Source of the DNA: Lachnospira sp.
GTDB taxonomy: Bacteria; Bacillota; Clostridia; Lachnospirales; Lachnospiraceae
Assembly (NCBI GenBank): GCA_017621205.1
Contig: JAGATQ010000010.1
Location: 1 to 50,674, forward strand
Direction: 5' to 3'
Length of the DNA: 50,674 nt
Position numbers and translations under genes: made by a program
Shown here: positions 34,828-43,915 of the stretch, piece after piece
Layout: each line of letters begins with the position of its first letter
How positions within the stretch are numbered: position 1 is the stretch's first letter
Notes under the pieces: generated by a model
The model's input: only the letters and a program-made list of their open reading frames with translations
Databases searched by the model: none
What the model was told of the DNA's origin: nothing

Positions 34828-35709
34828 ATGAAGCAGCAGTTACTGCAGACGATTGATGAATTTCAGACGGTAGATGAACTTCCTGTCAGAGATGACACAA
34901 TCGTATCGTATTCCGGCGTGCCGGGGGCGTTCGCAGAACAGGCTGCCATCACATTTTTTGGTGAACAGGCCCATACCTTGCCGGTTGCTAATTTCCGCGA
35001 AGTCATGGAAGCGTTGGCGAAGGGAAATGCAGATTATGGGGTGCTTCCCATCGAGAATTCATCCGCAGGCAATGTTGAAACCAATTATGATTTGCTGAGT
35101 GAGTACGATATGACGATTGTGGGAGAGCAGGTTATTGAGGTGAATCAGGCGGTGATGGTATTGCCGGATGCGTCTCTTTCGGATATCCGGAAAGTATATT
35201 CCCATCCACAGGCACTGATGCAGTGCAGCCGTTATCTGGAACAAATGGGTTGGGAACAGATTAACATGGTTAACACGGCACTTAGTGCAATGAAGGTACG
35301 GGATGATAAAGATAAAACACAGGCAGCAATTGCCAGTCAACGGGCCGCAAACCTGTTCGGGTTAAAGATTGTAAACCCTATCGGTAACAATAATAGTAAC
35401 AATGCTACCCGTTTTATTATATTACATAAAAATAGAATCACTGCCATGGGTGCGAATAAGATTGGCATTACTCTTGGACTTCCCCATGAGAGTGGCAGTT
35501 TATATGAGATATTGGGCTCTTTCAATCGTCATGAGTTGAACATGACAATGATTGCGTCCCGCCCGATTCCCGGCAGGCAGTGGGAATATTATTTCTATAT
35601 GGAGTTTATTGGAAGTTTAGAAAGTGAAGAGGTGAAGCAGGCACTTTTAGAAATTGAGGAAAGCAGTATTAATCTGCGGATTTTGGGTAACTATCGTACC
35701 CTTTTATAA
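34828..35709 (+). CDS. pheA: Prephenate dehydratase with ACT domain
   Basis: A 293-residue cytosolic enzyme converting prephenate to phenylpyruvate in phenylalanine synthesis. Dehydratase motifs: SGVPGAFAEQAA, PIENSSAG and NNATRFIIL with the essential Thr-Arg-Phe. The C-terminal ACT domain (about 205-285; GSLYEILGSF, ASRPIPGRQWEYYFY) gives feedback control by phenylalanine. The N-terminal chorismate mutase domain often fused to this enzyme is absent; only about 27 extra residues precede the dehydratase fold. AGGGGGAA precedes the ATG. Confidence 0.94.
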   Translation: MKQQLLQTIDEFQTVDELPVRDDTIVSYSGVPGAFAEQAAITFFGEQAHTLPVANFREVMEALAKGNADYGVLPIENSSAGNVETNYDLLSEYDMTIVGEQVIEVNQAVMVLPDASLSDIRKVYSHPQALMQCSRYLEQMGWEQINMVNTALSAMKVRDDKDKTQAAIASQRAANLFGLKIVNPIGNNNSNNATRFIILHKNRITAMGANKIGITLGLPHESGSLYEILGSFNRHELNMTMIASRPIPGRQWEYYFYMEFIGSLESEEVKQALLEIEESSINLRILGNYRTLL

Positions 35710-35725
35710 ATTGTCTTGGAATAAA

Positions 35726-35839
35726 CTGAACTTTAATTTATCCAAAATATTTATTTACTACGTTGCATTTTCTGACCGTAGTTGTCGTTACGCTGTCAAA
35801 GGCTCATCTTGCACCTAAAATTTTTGCTTTAAAGTTCAG
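35726..35839. repeat. Palindrome-flanked intergenic segment
   Basis: CTGAACTTTAA (35726-35736) pairs with TTAAAGTTCAG (35829-35839) and encloses a smaller ACTACG/CGTAGT hairpin (near 35757-35780). A single copy in this window, of the same general build as the other intergenic palindromes. Confidence 0.5.
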
Positions 35840-35906
35840 ACATTATGGAGACATTGTAGTTGGAGAAGAAAGAGATGGACACGGAATGAAAAAGGGGGAC
35901 TTAAGT

Positions 35907-36494
35907 ATGAATGCAAGTTTTATTTCCCAACAAGACAGAATACTCGTTATGGCAATTGAATTAATTAGTGAATCCGGATTGTCTGCATTGACCTTAAAAG
36001 GTCTGGCCAATAAGGGCAATATTCAAGAAGCAGTGATTTATAAGCATTTTGGTGGAATTGATGAAGTGCTTATTGCTGTAGTGGAATTTTTTGTTAAATT
36101 TGACAGAAGTATTATGGATACGCTTCGTTTAAAAGATAGTGATACGCATAATAAGATACTGGATTTTTTTGATGCATATGCAACCTACTATGGTAATTAC
36201 AAAGAGATTTCTGCTGTCATCCTTCACTATGAAGAATTGTTACATAACATAGGGACAAGAGAGCTGATTGCCCAATGTATTGAAGAACGAAGCCGATTTT
36301 TGACCGGATTAATTCAGGAAGGAATTGATGCGGGAGAGCTAAAAGCTGATATGGCGGCGGCTGATTTGGCAGATGCACTGATTAGCATAATGAATGGCAT
36401 GATACAAAGCCGCAGGGTGATGTACCATGAAGAAGATTTGAAGCAGCAATTAATGAAGGTTGTGAACCAGATTTTAGAATGGGCAGCTCAATAA
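35907..36494 (+). CDS. TetR-family transcriptional regulator
   Basis: A 195-residue regulator: N-terminal helix-turn-helix (about 8-55; ALTLKGLANKGNIQEAVIYKHFGG) and an all-helical C-terminal ligand/dimer domain. The ATG at 35907 is chosen because GGGGGAC lies 6 bases upstream; the frame is open to 35763 but that part overlaps the palindromic segment and reads like non-coding DNA. A receiver-domain protein follows after 13 bases in the same operon. Target genes and ligand are unknown. Confidence 0.88.
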   Translation: MNASFISQQDRILVMAIELISESGLSALTLKGLANKGNIQEAVIYKHFGGIDEVLIAVVEFFVKFDRSIMDTLRLKDSDTHNKILDFFDAYATYYGNYKEISAVILHYEELLHNIGTRELIAQCIEERSRFLTGLIQEGIDAGELKADMAAADLADALISIMNGMIQSRRVMYHEEDLKQQLMKVVNQILEWAAQ

Positions 36495-36507
36495 GGAGGA
36501 AGTGAAG

Positions 36508-36894
36508 ATGAATATACTTATAGCAGAAGATGATATGGCAAGCAGAAAGTATTTGGCCAGAGTTTTGGAGAAATATGGTAAGGTAGACAGCGTTATTGAT
36601 GGAATTGAAGCGGTGGATTTTATTTTGGAGAAGATTGAAACCGGTGAGACCTATGATTTGGTTTGTTTAGATATTATGATGCCACGGGTAGATGGCTATA
36701 AAGCATTGGATGCGATTCGTGATATAGAGGAGGAATTTGGTGCCGCAAAGCGTTGTAAAGTGATTATGACAAGTGCGTTAAACGAAATTGACCAAAGAGA
36801 GCCAAGCAAAGAGCATAAGCATGATGGTTACCTAATGAAGCCGATTGATATGTCTGAGTTGGAGATGATGCTGAAACAACTGGAATTAATATAA
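36508..36894 (+). CDS. Stand-alone response-regulator receiver protein
   Basis: A 128-residue CheY-like receiver domain with no output domain. Acid pocket EDD near 7-9, phospho-acceptor Asp in VCLDIMMPRVDG, the TSA switch residue, and Lys in MKPID. AAGGAGGA precedes the ATG at 36508. It is co-transcribed with a TetR regulator and no histidine kinase gene is nearby, so its phosphodonor is unknown. A terminator follows at 36906. Confidence 0.92.
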   Translation: MNILIAEDDMASRKYLARVLEKYGKVDSVIDGIEAVDFILEKIETGETYDLVCLDIMMPRVDGYKALDAIRDIEEEFGAAKRCKVIMTSALNEIDQREPSKEHKHDGYLMKPIDMSELEMMLKQLELI

Positions 36895-36905
36895 GAGGTA
36901 AAATT

Positions 36906-36942
36906 AAGAAAGGCATACCCCGCATCTGGATATGCCTTTCTT
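36906..36942. terminator. Terminator after the TetR/receiver operon
   Basis: AAGAAAGGCATA (36906-36917) pairs with TATGCCTTTCTT (36931-36942). T-rich on both strands, so it may also serve the minus-strand gene ending at 36982. Confidence 0.8.
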
Positions 36943-36981
36943 TCATTACATGAAGTGAAAAATATGGTTGGTGAATTGTTA

Positions 36982-37167
36982 TCAAATAAACTTGTTCAAT
37001 GCTTTGTCGTAAGCGAAGCCTACGGCATACAAGGTGGTGCAGATATCCTCCTTGGAAATCTCCATATCATCACACAACACCTGTAAATTGGAATAATTAT
37101 CCCGTAACATTGTGTTAATATAGCTTAAAAGAATCATAGGGTCCTTTGGTAATGCAATTGCTGCCAT
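36982..37167 (-). CDS. DUF4250 domain protein
   Basis: A 61-residue protein matching my recollection of DUF4250 (LPKDPMILLSYINTMLRD, LCDDMEISKEDI, VGFAYDKALNKF), a small conserved protein of Firmicutes with unknown function and a winged-helix-like look. The ATG at 37167 follows AAAGGGGGA; the longer frame to 37230 has no ribosome site. It is divergent from rarA with about 170 bases between. Confidence 0.8.
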   Translation of the reverse strand: MAAIALPKDPMILLSYINTMLRDNYSNLQVLCDDMEISKEDICTTLYAVGFAYDKALNKFI

Positions 37168-37340
37168 TATGATTCCCCCTTTCTTGTATTTAGTATGATA
37201 GCATAGTCCGAAAAAAGTGTATACAGACAATGTTCACGAAGTTTTAATATTATTTTTTCCAATTTGGAGAAATATATACATATTATTTTTTTAATGTTGC
37301 AAATTATATCAAAAATTGTACGAAAAAGTGAGGCGTTTTT

Positions 37341-38660
37341 ATGGATTTGTTTGAATACATGAGTAGCCAGACCAAGGAGAAGGAGGCACCATTGGCTGGG
37401 CGTATGCGACCAAGAACTCTTGACGAGGTGGTGGGACAGCAGCATATTATTGGAAAAGATAAATTGCTTTACCGTGCAATTAAAGCGGATAAGCTTGGCT
37501 CTGTTATTTTTTATGGTCCTCCCGGAACTGGGAAGACGACGTTAGCAAAGGTAATTGCCAATACAACCAGTGCCCGTTTTGCACAGATTAATGCCACGAC
37601 TGCTGGGAAAAAGGATATGGAGGCTGTGGTGAATGAGGCAAAGCAGCAGTATGGAATGTATCAGAAAAAAACCATATTATTTGTTGATGAGATACATCGG
37701 TTTAATAAGGCGCAGCAGGATTATCTGCTTCCGTTTGTAGAGGATGGTACTGTAACATTGATAGGGGCAACGACAGAGAATCCGTACTTCGAGGTGAATG
37801 GAGCTTTGCTTTCCCGCTCCCATATATTTGAGCTTAAGATATTGGAGACGGAGGATATCCGGTCGTTGCTTGTGACAGCGATATCGGACGTGGAACGGGG
37901 AATGGGCTCATATCATGCCAAGATTACAGATGAAGCACTTGACTTTCTGGCTGATATGGCACAGGGCGATGCCCGTACGGCATTGAATGCCTTGGAGCTT
38001 GGGGTTCTTACTACAAGTCCTGAAGAGGATGGAACGATTGTAATTAGCTTAGAGGTGGCGGAGGAGTGTATTCAGAGGCGGGCAATGAAGTATGATAAGG
38101 ATGGCGATAATCACTATGATACCATTTCTGCTTTTATTAAGAGCATGCGGGGTTCGGATGCGGATGCGGCTCTTTATTACCTTGCCAAGATGCTGACTGC
38201 GGGAGAGAGTGTTACCTTTATTTCCCGCAGGATTATGATTTGTGCGTGTGAGGATGTGGGAATGGCAGACCCCAATGCGATACAGGTTGCGGTCGCCTGT
38301 GCGCAGGCGGTAGAGCGGATTGGTATGCCGGAGGCACAGATTATTCTTGCCGAGGCAGTGAACTATGTTGCAACTGCTCCCAAGAGTAATGCTTCTTATC
38401 TGGCAATTGGGAAAGCGATGGAGACCGTACAGAAACAGAGGGTGAAATCTGTACCAAATCATTTAAAGGATTCTCATTATAAAGGGGCTGCCAAGCTTGG
38501 ACATGGAGAGGGTTATGCCTATGCCCATGATTATCCGGACCACTATGTGAAACAGCAATATTTACCGGATGAATTGATTGGAACGGTTTTTTATGAGCCG
38601 ACAGAGCTTGGCTATGAAAAACAGGTAAGGCAATATATGGATAAGATAAGGAGAGAATGA
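37341..38660 (+). CDS. rarA: Replication-associated recombination protein A (AAA+ ATPase)
   Basis: A 439-residue RarA/MgsA family ATPase (related to Mgs1/WRNIP1), acting at stalled replication forks. Walker A GPPGTGKT, Walker B VDEIHRFNKAQQD, sensor 1 IGATTENPYFEV, and the C-terminal tetramerisation region with FISRRIMICACEDVGMADP. AAAAGTGAGG precedes the ATG. Monocistronic by position. Confidence 0.95.
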   Translation: MDLFEYMSSQTKEKEAPLAGRMRPRTLDEVVGQQHIIGKDKLLYRAIKADKLGSVIFYGPPGTGKTTLAKVIANTTSARFAQINATTAGKKDMEAVVNEAKQQYGMYQKKTILFVDEIHRFNKAQQDYLLPFVEDGTVTLIGATTENPYFEVNGALLSRSHIFELKILETEDIRSLLVTAISDVERGMGSYHAKITDEALDFLADMAQGDARTALNALELGVLTTSPEEDGTIVISLEVAEECIQRRAMKYDKDGDNHYDTISAFIKSMRGSDADAALYYLAKMLTAGESVTFISRRIMICACEDVGMADPNAIQVAVACAQAVERIGMPEAQIILAEAVNYVATAPKSNASYLAIGKAMETVQKQRVKSVPNHLKDSHYKGAAKLGHGEGYAYAHDYPDHYVKQQYLPDELIGTVFYEPTELGYEKQVRQYMDKIRRE

Positions 38661-38735
38661 GTGGTGTCTGACAGTATATAGAGATAGAGGCGGTTGTCGT
38701 GTTTTACTTATGGGGATTAGGGATATTCTATGGTT

Positions 38736-38966
38736 TTATTGCTTAGTAATATCGTCCTTGGATGTATCGTTATGCTCTTCTTTCTCGTGAAAACATCCGG
38801 CAAAAAACAGAATTGCCCAGATGATAACAGGAATAATAATAACCAGATAAAGACTTCCGAAGAAATTTTTTCCGGTAAAGGCACAGTATATAAAGAAGAT
38901 AAGAATAGCAATGATAACAAGGATAGCCAGCCATGCCAGTACTCTGGCGGGTTTATTATATTTCAT
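38736..38966 (-). CDS. Small membrane protein
   Basis: A 76-residue protein with two transmembrane segments (about 8-30 and 38-58) and a charged His/Glu/Asp/Lys tail. The ATG at 38966 follows AAAGGAG. No family recognised. It is convergent with rarA and divergent from the beta-helix gene. Confidence 0.65.
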   Translation of the reverse strand: MKYNKPARVLAWLAILVIIAILIFFIYCAFTGKNFFGSLYLVIIIPVIIWAILFFAGCFHEKEEHNDTSKDDITKQ

Positions 38967-39062
38967 GTTGAAACTCCTTTCCATATGTTAGTGCGATAAT
39001 TGTAACATACTTTCAGGAGTTTCACAAATATCTAATACATTAATAAAAAGGAGAGATTTAAT

Positions 39063-41129
39063 ATGTGTGGAAAAACAGGTTTTATGAAGTTGATGAGCTT
39101 ATGTATCCTGCTTGGACTTTTGCTGCTTGGTGGCAATCATGTAAAGGCAGCAGGCACAAAGGAGGTAACAATTAGTCCATCTGATTACAATGGTGGTAAG
39201 GCGATTCAGGAGGCTTTTGATTTACAAAAGGGTGACAAGCCTGCTTATGATTTGCTTACGGTTACTTTGAAACCGGGAACCTATCGCATAGAGGAAACGT
39301 TTTTAATTTATAGTAATACGAAGCTTGTTGCCAATGACTGTAACATTCTTTATGTTCGTAGTATGACTGGAAAAAATGGTGTGGAAGCACCAATTCTTAC
39401 CAATGCCTGTTCCGGTAAAAAAGGGTATTATGGTGCAGGGAATATCAGTATAGAAGGTGGCACATGGGATTTTCAGGGAAGTAATGGCGAGGTTAATTAT
39501 ACAAAGAGCTTAGAGGCGTTCCGATTTTTACATGGAAGCGGTTTTGCTTTAACGAACCTTACGATGAAGAATCTCTATCAGAGCCACTTTATTACAATTG
39601 AGGGTGTAGAGAAAGTAACAATTTCCGGATGTACATTCCAGAATCAGGTAGATATTGATTCTAAAAAGGAAGCGATTCATATTGACTGTATGCATAATGA
39701 CAGCATGGCTCCTTCTAATCAGGAGAATGTGGTGTATGATGATACGATTTGCAACGATGTCACGGTGACAGGCTGTTCCTTTGATAAGGTCCCCCGAGGA
39801 GTTGGAACCCATATTGCTGTAGCAGGTTTATATCCTTCTAATATTGTGATTACGGACAATTCGTTCCGTAACATTACCTACGAGGCAATTAAGGCGTATC
39901 ATTATAAAAATGTAACAATTACCGGTAATGTAATTCAAAATGCCGGCTGTGGCATTAAGTATTATCTCTATGCAGACCCGGATGACAATGATAAGGATGA
40001 GGAGGGAGATTCCAATTATTTAGATGCCTTAAAGGGTACAACAACAGAGGGGGTTCCTTCCAATCTTGCAGCCAATATTAGTAATAATATGATATCGGAT
40101 ATTACCGCAAAGACCAATGGATTTGGTATTCAACTGGCGGGTATAAATAACCGGATTATGAAGGGGGTTACGATTAGTGGCAATACTATTTCCATGACCA
40201 ATAAAGCTATGTCTACCCGCCTGGCAGGTATTTATCTGAAGTATGCCAATAACTGTAGGGTTGCTCGTAATACAGTAAAGAAAAGTCAGGAAACAGGACT
40301 TCTGATTGCAAATTGCCAAAGCTTAACGCTTTCCAACAATACCCTTGTCAATATTCAGCAGGATGCACTGCTTGTGAAGGACAGCAAGTCCGTTACCTGT
40401 TCTGGTAATATTGTGAATCAGGCGGTAAAGCATGGAATTTATACAGAAAAAACCAAGGGAGCGAAGCTTTGCAGCAACCGGATAACGGGTGCGAAGGAAG
40501 GCGGAATCTGCGCTAATAAGGGATGCCCAAAGATTCAGATTGATAAGAATACTATTAAGAATTCTGGAAAGGATGGTATTGATGTGATGTCCTGCCAGAA
40601 TGCTAAGATAACGGGCAACCAAGTCAATACTGTTAAGAAGCTCGGCATTTTTCTGGATGCTTCCAATGGCAGCAACATTAAGAAAAACGTTGTGGAAAAA
40701 ACCAAGGATAATGGTATTGTGGTTCAATCCTCCAGCAAAGTAAATGTGACGGCTAACACTGTGAAAAATGCTGGAAAATATGGAATTCTGTTTAACAAGA
40801 CTAAGACATCAAAGGGAAGCAAAAATAAGATTACGAATGCGAAGAATTATGCGTTAAATTATTCCAGTAACTCAAAAAATGCCAAGTGGAATTTGAAATT
40901 TATCGGTGTTACAGCGAAGAAGGGAACCAAGACCGTGACGGGCTCTACCACAAGAGGGTTAAAGGTTAGTGTTCAATTTGATAAGAAGAAAAAGACTTAC
41001 ACTAAGGCATTGAAGCCAAATGGTTCTTTTTCTATTTCGGTGCCAGCGATGAAGAAGGGCTCTGTCTGCAAGGTGCAGCTTAAGGATAAGCTTGGCAATG
41101 TGGCGATTAAGACGATAAAGGTAAAATGA
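39063..41129 (+). CDS. Secreted right-handed beta-helix protein
   Basis: A 688-residue exported protein. Signal peptide about 1-29 (FMKLMSLCILLGLLLLGG, cleavage after VKAAG). From about 40 to 600 it shows many pectate-lyase-like parallel beta-helix coils (repeats such as NVTITGNVIQNAGCGI, TGNQVNTVKKLGIFLD, VNVTANTVKNAGKYGI). The last 85 residues form a small Ig-like or bacterial adhesion-type domain ending LGNVAIKTIKVK. This fold is used by polysaccharide lyases, epimerases and adhesins; no catalytic residues can be named by eye. AAAGGAGAG precedes the ATG. Confidence 0.88.
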   Translation: MCGKTGFMKLMSLCILLGLLLLGGNHVKAAGTKEVTISPSDYNGGKAIQEAFDLQKGDKPAYDLLTVTLKPGTYRIEETFLIYSNTKLVANDCNILYVRSMTGKNGVEAPILTNACSGKKGYYGAGNISIEGGTWDFQGSNGEVNYTKSLEAFRFLHGSGFALTNLTMKNLYQSHFITIEGVEKVTISGCTFQNQVDIDSKKEAIHIDCMHNDSMAPSNQENVVYDDTICNDVTVTGCSFDKVPRGVGTHIAVAGLYPSNIVITDNSFRNITYEAIKAYHYKNVTITGNVIQNAGCGIKYYLYADPDDNDKDEEGDSNYLDALKGTTTEGVPSNLAANISNNMISDITAKTNGFGIQLAGINNRIMKGVTISGNTISMTNKAMSTRLAGIYLKYANNCRVARNTVKKSQETGLLIANCQSLTLSNNTLVNIQQDALLVKDSKSVTCSGNIVNQAVKHGIYTEKTKGAKLCSNRITGAKEGGICANKGCPKIQIDKNTIKNSGKDGIDVMSCQNAKITGNQVNTVKKLGIFLDASNGSNIKKNVVEKTKDNGIVVQSSSKVNVTANTVKNAGKYGILFNKTKTSKGSKNKITNAKNYALNYSSNSKNAKWNLKFIGVTAKKGTKTVTGSTTRGLKVSVQFDKKKKTYTKALKPNGSFSISVPAMKKGSVCKVQLKDKLGNVAIKTIKVK

Positions 41130-41149
41130 TAGTGGTTGTAGGAAAATCC

Positions 41150-41179
41150 TTTACAACAAAGGGAAAGGAATGTTATAAT
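41150..41179 (+). promoter_or_regulatory. Probable promoter of the SprA-like gene
   Basis: -35 TTTACA (41150-41155), 18 bases, -10 TATAAT (41174-41179), 26 bases before the ATG. Confidence 0.6.
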
Positions 41180-41205
41180 AAAAAGAGTTTGAAAGGAGGA
41201 TTCGT

Positions 41206-41724
41206 ATGATAGGTGTGAGCTTTTATGGAAATAATATGTATATGAATCCCATCTATACCCCGATGAAGGTAACTGCGGTTTCCGGTGTAGGCGGTGTGGC
41301 AGGAACGGGTTCTTTATATGGAAGACATTCTGTACAGGATAATCAAGGCATAGAGAAACAGAAGGAGTGTCAGACCTGTGCCAGACGTAAGTATAAGGAC
41401 GGTTCTGACGAGGCGGATGTATCCTTTAAGACACCAGGGCATATTAGTCCGGAAGATTCGGCGGCGAAGGTGATGGCACATGAGCAGGAGCATGTCGCTA
41501 ATGCCAGACAGGAAGCCACAGCAGATAATAAACAGCTGCTATCGGCTACGGTTTCCCTAAAGCTTGGTGTCTGTCCAGAGTGTGGTAGAACGTATGTGGC
41601 TGGTGGTGAGACCAATACCACGATGAAGACTACAACCTACAATGAAAACAACCCTTATGAACAGGCGAGAAAGACGGTTGAGGGAAGTTTTTTAAGAGGA
41701 ATGAATGTGGATTATGCTGCTTAA
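41206..41724 (+). CDS. SprA-related putative metallopeptidase (HEQEH)
   Basis: A 172-residue protein without signal peptide. The segment [16 protein letters not shown] contains an HExxH zinc-peptidase motif (HEQEH), preceded by [14 protein letters not shown] and [15 protein letters not shown], and followed by a second Cys pair (CPECGRTY). This order is that of the SprA-related family (PF12118), whose function is not known. AAAGGAGG precedes the ATG. The gene ends 12 bases before a strong hairpin that overlaps the ribosome site of the next gene. Confidence 0.82.
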   Translation: MIGVSFYGNNMYMNPIYTPMKVTAVSGVGGVAGTGSLYGRHSVQDNQGIEKQKECQTCARRKYKDGSDEADVSFKTPGHISPEDSAAKVMAHEQEHVANARQEATADNKQLLSATVSLKLGVCPECGRTYVAGGETNTTMKTTTYNENNPYEQARKTVEGSFLRGMNVDYAA

Positions 41725-41736
41725 CAGTATATTTTG

Positions 41737-41769
41737 ACGCCTCCATGGTAATTCTAACCATGGAGGCGT
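41737..41769 (+). terminator. Perfect 13-bp hairpin covering the next gene's ribosome site
   Basis: ACGCCTCCATGGT (41737-41749), 7-base loop, ACCATGGAGGCGT (41757-41769), then TTGTT. It looks like a terminator for the SprA-like gene, but the GGAGG of the CorA-like gene (ATG 41775) is inside the 3' arm, so it could instead mask that site. Confidence 0.75.
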
Positions 41770-41774
41770 TTGTT

Positions 41775-42716
41775 ATGATATATCAGATAAAAAAAGGACA
41801 GTTAAAGAAACAGGACTTAGAGAGTTATCATTATAAGGATAAAGATGAATGGCTGTTTTATATGAATAGGGATACCTTTTTAGAGAGGGCAGAAGAACTC
41901 CGGCTGCCAAGGCACATTGTGAATTACTGCAATTCTATTGATATTAGTTTTCGGAGCAGTATGCAGGTGGAGGAAAGTTTTCTCTATGGTAACCTTACTA
42001 TACTGGATGTAACGGATATGAATCAGAACCGGGGACAGATTGGATTGATTCTGTCTTCTAATCGTCTCTATATTATTGAAATCATTGGGCAGGAAGGAAA
42101 GATTAAAAAGCTTTTACAAAAGGCGATGGAGCGGTATGAACAGAAGATTACATTAGCTAAGCTTTTGTTTGCATTTTTGGATGGGTGTCTTGCAGGAGGA
42201 AGTGAGGCTCTTGAAAAAATGGAAAAGCAAATGGTCAGTATGGAGCATGAGCTGGTGGAAAACAGAATTGATTCTAACCTAAATAAAGATATTTTTTATC
42301 TGAAGAAACGTATCTCTGTTATCAAAAATTATTATGGGCAGATGATTGATTTGGGTGATAGCTTGAAGGCGTGTGAAACAGAGCTTCTAAATGGAACAAA
42401 CCAGCGTTATCTGACTCTGTTTCTGGACAAGGCAAATCGGCTCAGTGAGAATACGGGGGATATCAAGGAGGGGCTTGTTCATCTTAGAGAGACATTAGAT
42501 GCCAGTTTGGAATATAATCTAAACCGTATTATGAAACTTTTCACAGTAGTAACTACGGTGTTTATGCCACTGACATTGATTGCCGGCTGGTATGGCATGA
42601 ATTTTGAATACATGCCGGAACTGCGTTGGCAGTTTGGGTATGGAATGGTTTGGCTTGTTAGTGTTTTGGTAGTTGTTGTATGTTTTATTTTTTTTAAAAA
42701 AATGAAATTTATATAG
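41775..42716 (+). CDS. CorA-like divalent cation transporter
   Basis: A 313-residue protein with a large cytoplasmic N-terminal domain, a long helix and two C-terminal transmembrane segments (about 255-275 and 288-308). The CorA signature [11 protein letters not shown] lies between them, so Mg2+ (or Co2+/Ni2+/Zn2+) transport is likely. The ATG at 41775 is 8 bases after GGAGG; the longer frame from 41745 would begin inside the hairpin. Expression may depend on opening of that hairpin, or on a promoter not visible to me. Confidence 0.9.
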   Translation: MIYQIKKGQLKKQDLESYHYKDKDEWLFYMNRDTFLERAEELRLPRHIVNYCNSIDISFRSSMQVEESFLYGNLTILDVTDMNQNRGQIGLILSSNRLYIIEIIGQEGKIKKLLQKAMERYEQKITLAKLLFAFLDGCLAGGSEALEKMEKQMVSMEHELVENRIDSNLNKDIFYLKKRISVIKNYYGQMIDLGDSLKACETELLNGTNQRYLTLFLDKANRLSENTGDIKEGLVHLRETLDASLEYNLNRIMKLFTVVTTVFMPLTLIAGWYGMNFEYMPELRWQFGYGMVWLVSVLVVVVCFIFFKKMKFI

Positions 42717-42820
42717 TAATCCCAAGCCTTGTGTATAATTATACAGAACCTAAGTAGCATAGTTTGGTAAAATGAACAGATGGTTCATTTTGACATACAA
42801 ATTATGTTTATGGTAAAATA

Positions 42821-43027
42821 TGGGATACTAGGGTCAAAAGTTCAAATGCCGTTCATGCTTGCATGACAAGGCATTTGAACTTTTGACCCGCCAAACATGA
42901 GAAAGGAGCAATTTACGCAGTAAATTAGCGGATTTTGAATGTTTGCAGGATTGCGGGAGTTGTGAAACAACGAAGCAATCCGTAGCATCAGTCAGGGTCA
43001 AAATACCTTTTGGCCCTGATGTCATAT
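42821..43027 (-). repeat. ATATGAT-ended structured element, copy B
   Basis: About 207 bases. Left: a perfect 20-base stem (42831-42850 / 42870-42889, starting GGGTCAAAAGTTCAAATGCC) with loop GTTCATGCTTGCATGACAA. Middle: two stem-loops homologous, in reverse, to the tandem unit at 45631 (GCAATCC/GGATTGC; CAAACAT/ATGTTTG). Right: AGGGTCAAAA-TACC-TTTTGGCCCT then GATGTCATATG. It accounts for most of the 407-base gap 42717-43123. Confidence 0.75.
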
Positions 43028-43123
43028 GGCTGGAGTCTGGGGTGTTTCTTACAGTGGAGAAGAGCTGTAATTAGAAGCATGCTAAGTGGATTTGATTTCA
43101 ATTTTGGAAAGGAGCAAGTAATT

Positions 43124-43747
43124 ATGGGAAAAAAGGGTAAGGTGTTATTGACAGGAGTAGCGGCAGCGGCAGCCGCAACTGTGGTTGTGGCAAACAAACA
43201 GAAAAAAATGAAGGCGGAGGGTAAGGAGATTGCCGGAATAGACTTAGATGAAAAGATGAAACAGTTCAAGGAGAAGATTGAGGAACTGCAGATTAAAGCG
43301 GCCAATGCCACCGCAGACGAGAGAGAGAACCTGAAGGTGACAATTCAGAATGCCAAGGGGGATTTAATCAGCCACAAGGAGGAGCTTGTGCGTAAGGCAG
43401 AGCGTAATAAGAGTAAGCTTTTTGTGGAGATGCTGAAGGCAAAGATGAATTTAGAGGTAAAGAAAGAGGAGCTCGAGAAGGAGTTTGAGCAAAAAAAATA
43501 TGACAACAAAAAAGAAAAGGATGCGGCAAAGGCAGTAAAAAAAGCGGAGGATGCTGCAATTATGATGGATTTTGCCCTGGAGATGGTGGAACAGGCAACG
43601 GTGCTTAGCTTAGAGGCGAAGGAGCTTGCTCAGGAATATAAAAGTTCCTACAAAGAGGAGCTTGTATTACCTTCCGATGAGGTAGAGGGAGAGCTTAAGG
43701 AAGAGGATTTCGAAGAAGATTTTGAGGATGATGATATGCTGGATTAA
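43124..43747 (+). CDS. Coiled-coil protein with acidic tail
   Basis: A 207-residue protein. A short hydrophobic, Ala/Val-rich N-terminus (KVLLTGVAAAAAATVVVA) may be a membrane anchor or signal segment, followed by a long Lys/Glu coiled coil (about 30-165) and an Asp/Glu-rich end (EEDFEEDFEDDDMLD). AAAGGAGC precedes the ATG at 43124; the frame is open to 43010 but that part lies in element B. No family recognised. A terminator follows at 43790. Confidence 0.8.
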   Translation: MGKKGKVLLTGVAAAAAATVVVANKQKKMKAEGKEIAGIDLDEKMKQFKEKIEELQIKAANATADERENLKVTIQNAKGDLISHKEELVRKAERNKSKLFVEMLKAKMNLEVKKEELEKEFEQKKYDNKKEKDAAKAVKKAEDAAIMMDFALEMVEQATVLSLEAKELAQEYKSSYKEELVLPSDEVEGELKEEDFEEDFEDDDMLD

Positions 43748-43789
43748 TAATAGTATTCTATTGTTTAGGCAGGTTTTTATATATGATGG

Positions 43790-43816
43790 GGCAATTGCAT
43801 TGGCAGTTGCCTTTTT
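43790..43816 (+). terminator. Terminator after the coiled-coil gene
   Basis: GGCAATTGC (43790-43798), loop ATTG, GCAGTTGCC (43803-43811), then TTTTT. Confidence 0.88.
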
Positions 43817-43915
43817 CTTTATTCTTTGCTATAATCTGCAAGGAAAAGTGTATTGATTCATGAAATTTAGCAGGCACTTTTATATGTTTATTTTTTAGGA
43901 AAGAGGGATAGGATT

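Noticed and set aside
35763..35906. N-terminal extension of the TetR protein
   Set aside because: The extra 48 codons overlap a palindromic intergenic segment and a strong ribosome site marks the ATG at 35907.
38730..38999. Forward 89-codon frame with hydrophobic start
   Set aside because: It is antisense to the small membrane protein gene, whose ATG has AAAGGAG; the forward frame has no ribosome site and ends in low-complexity Asn/Lys.
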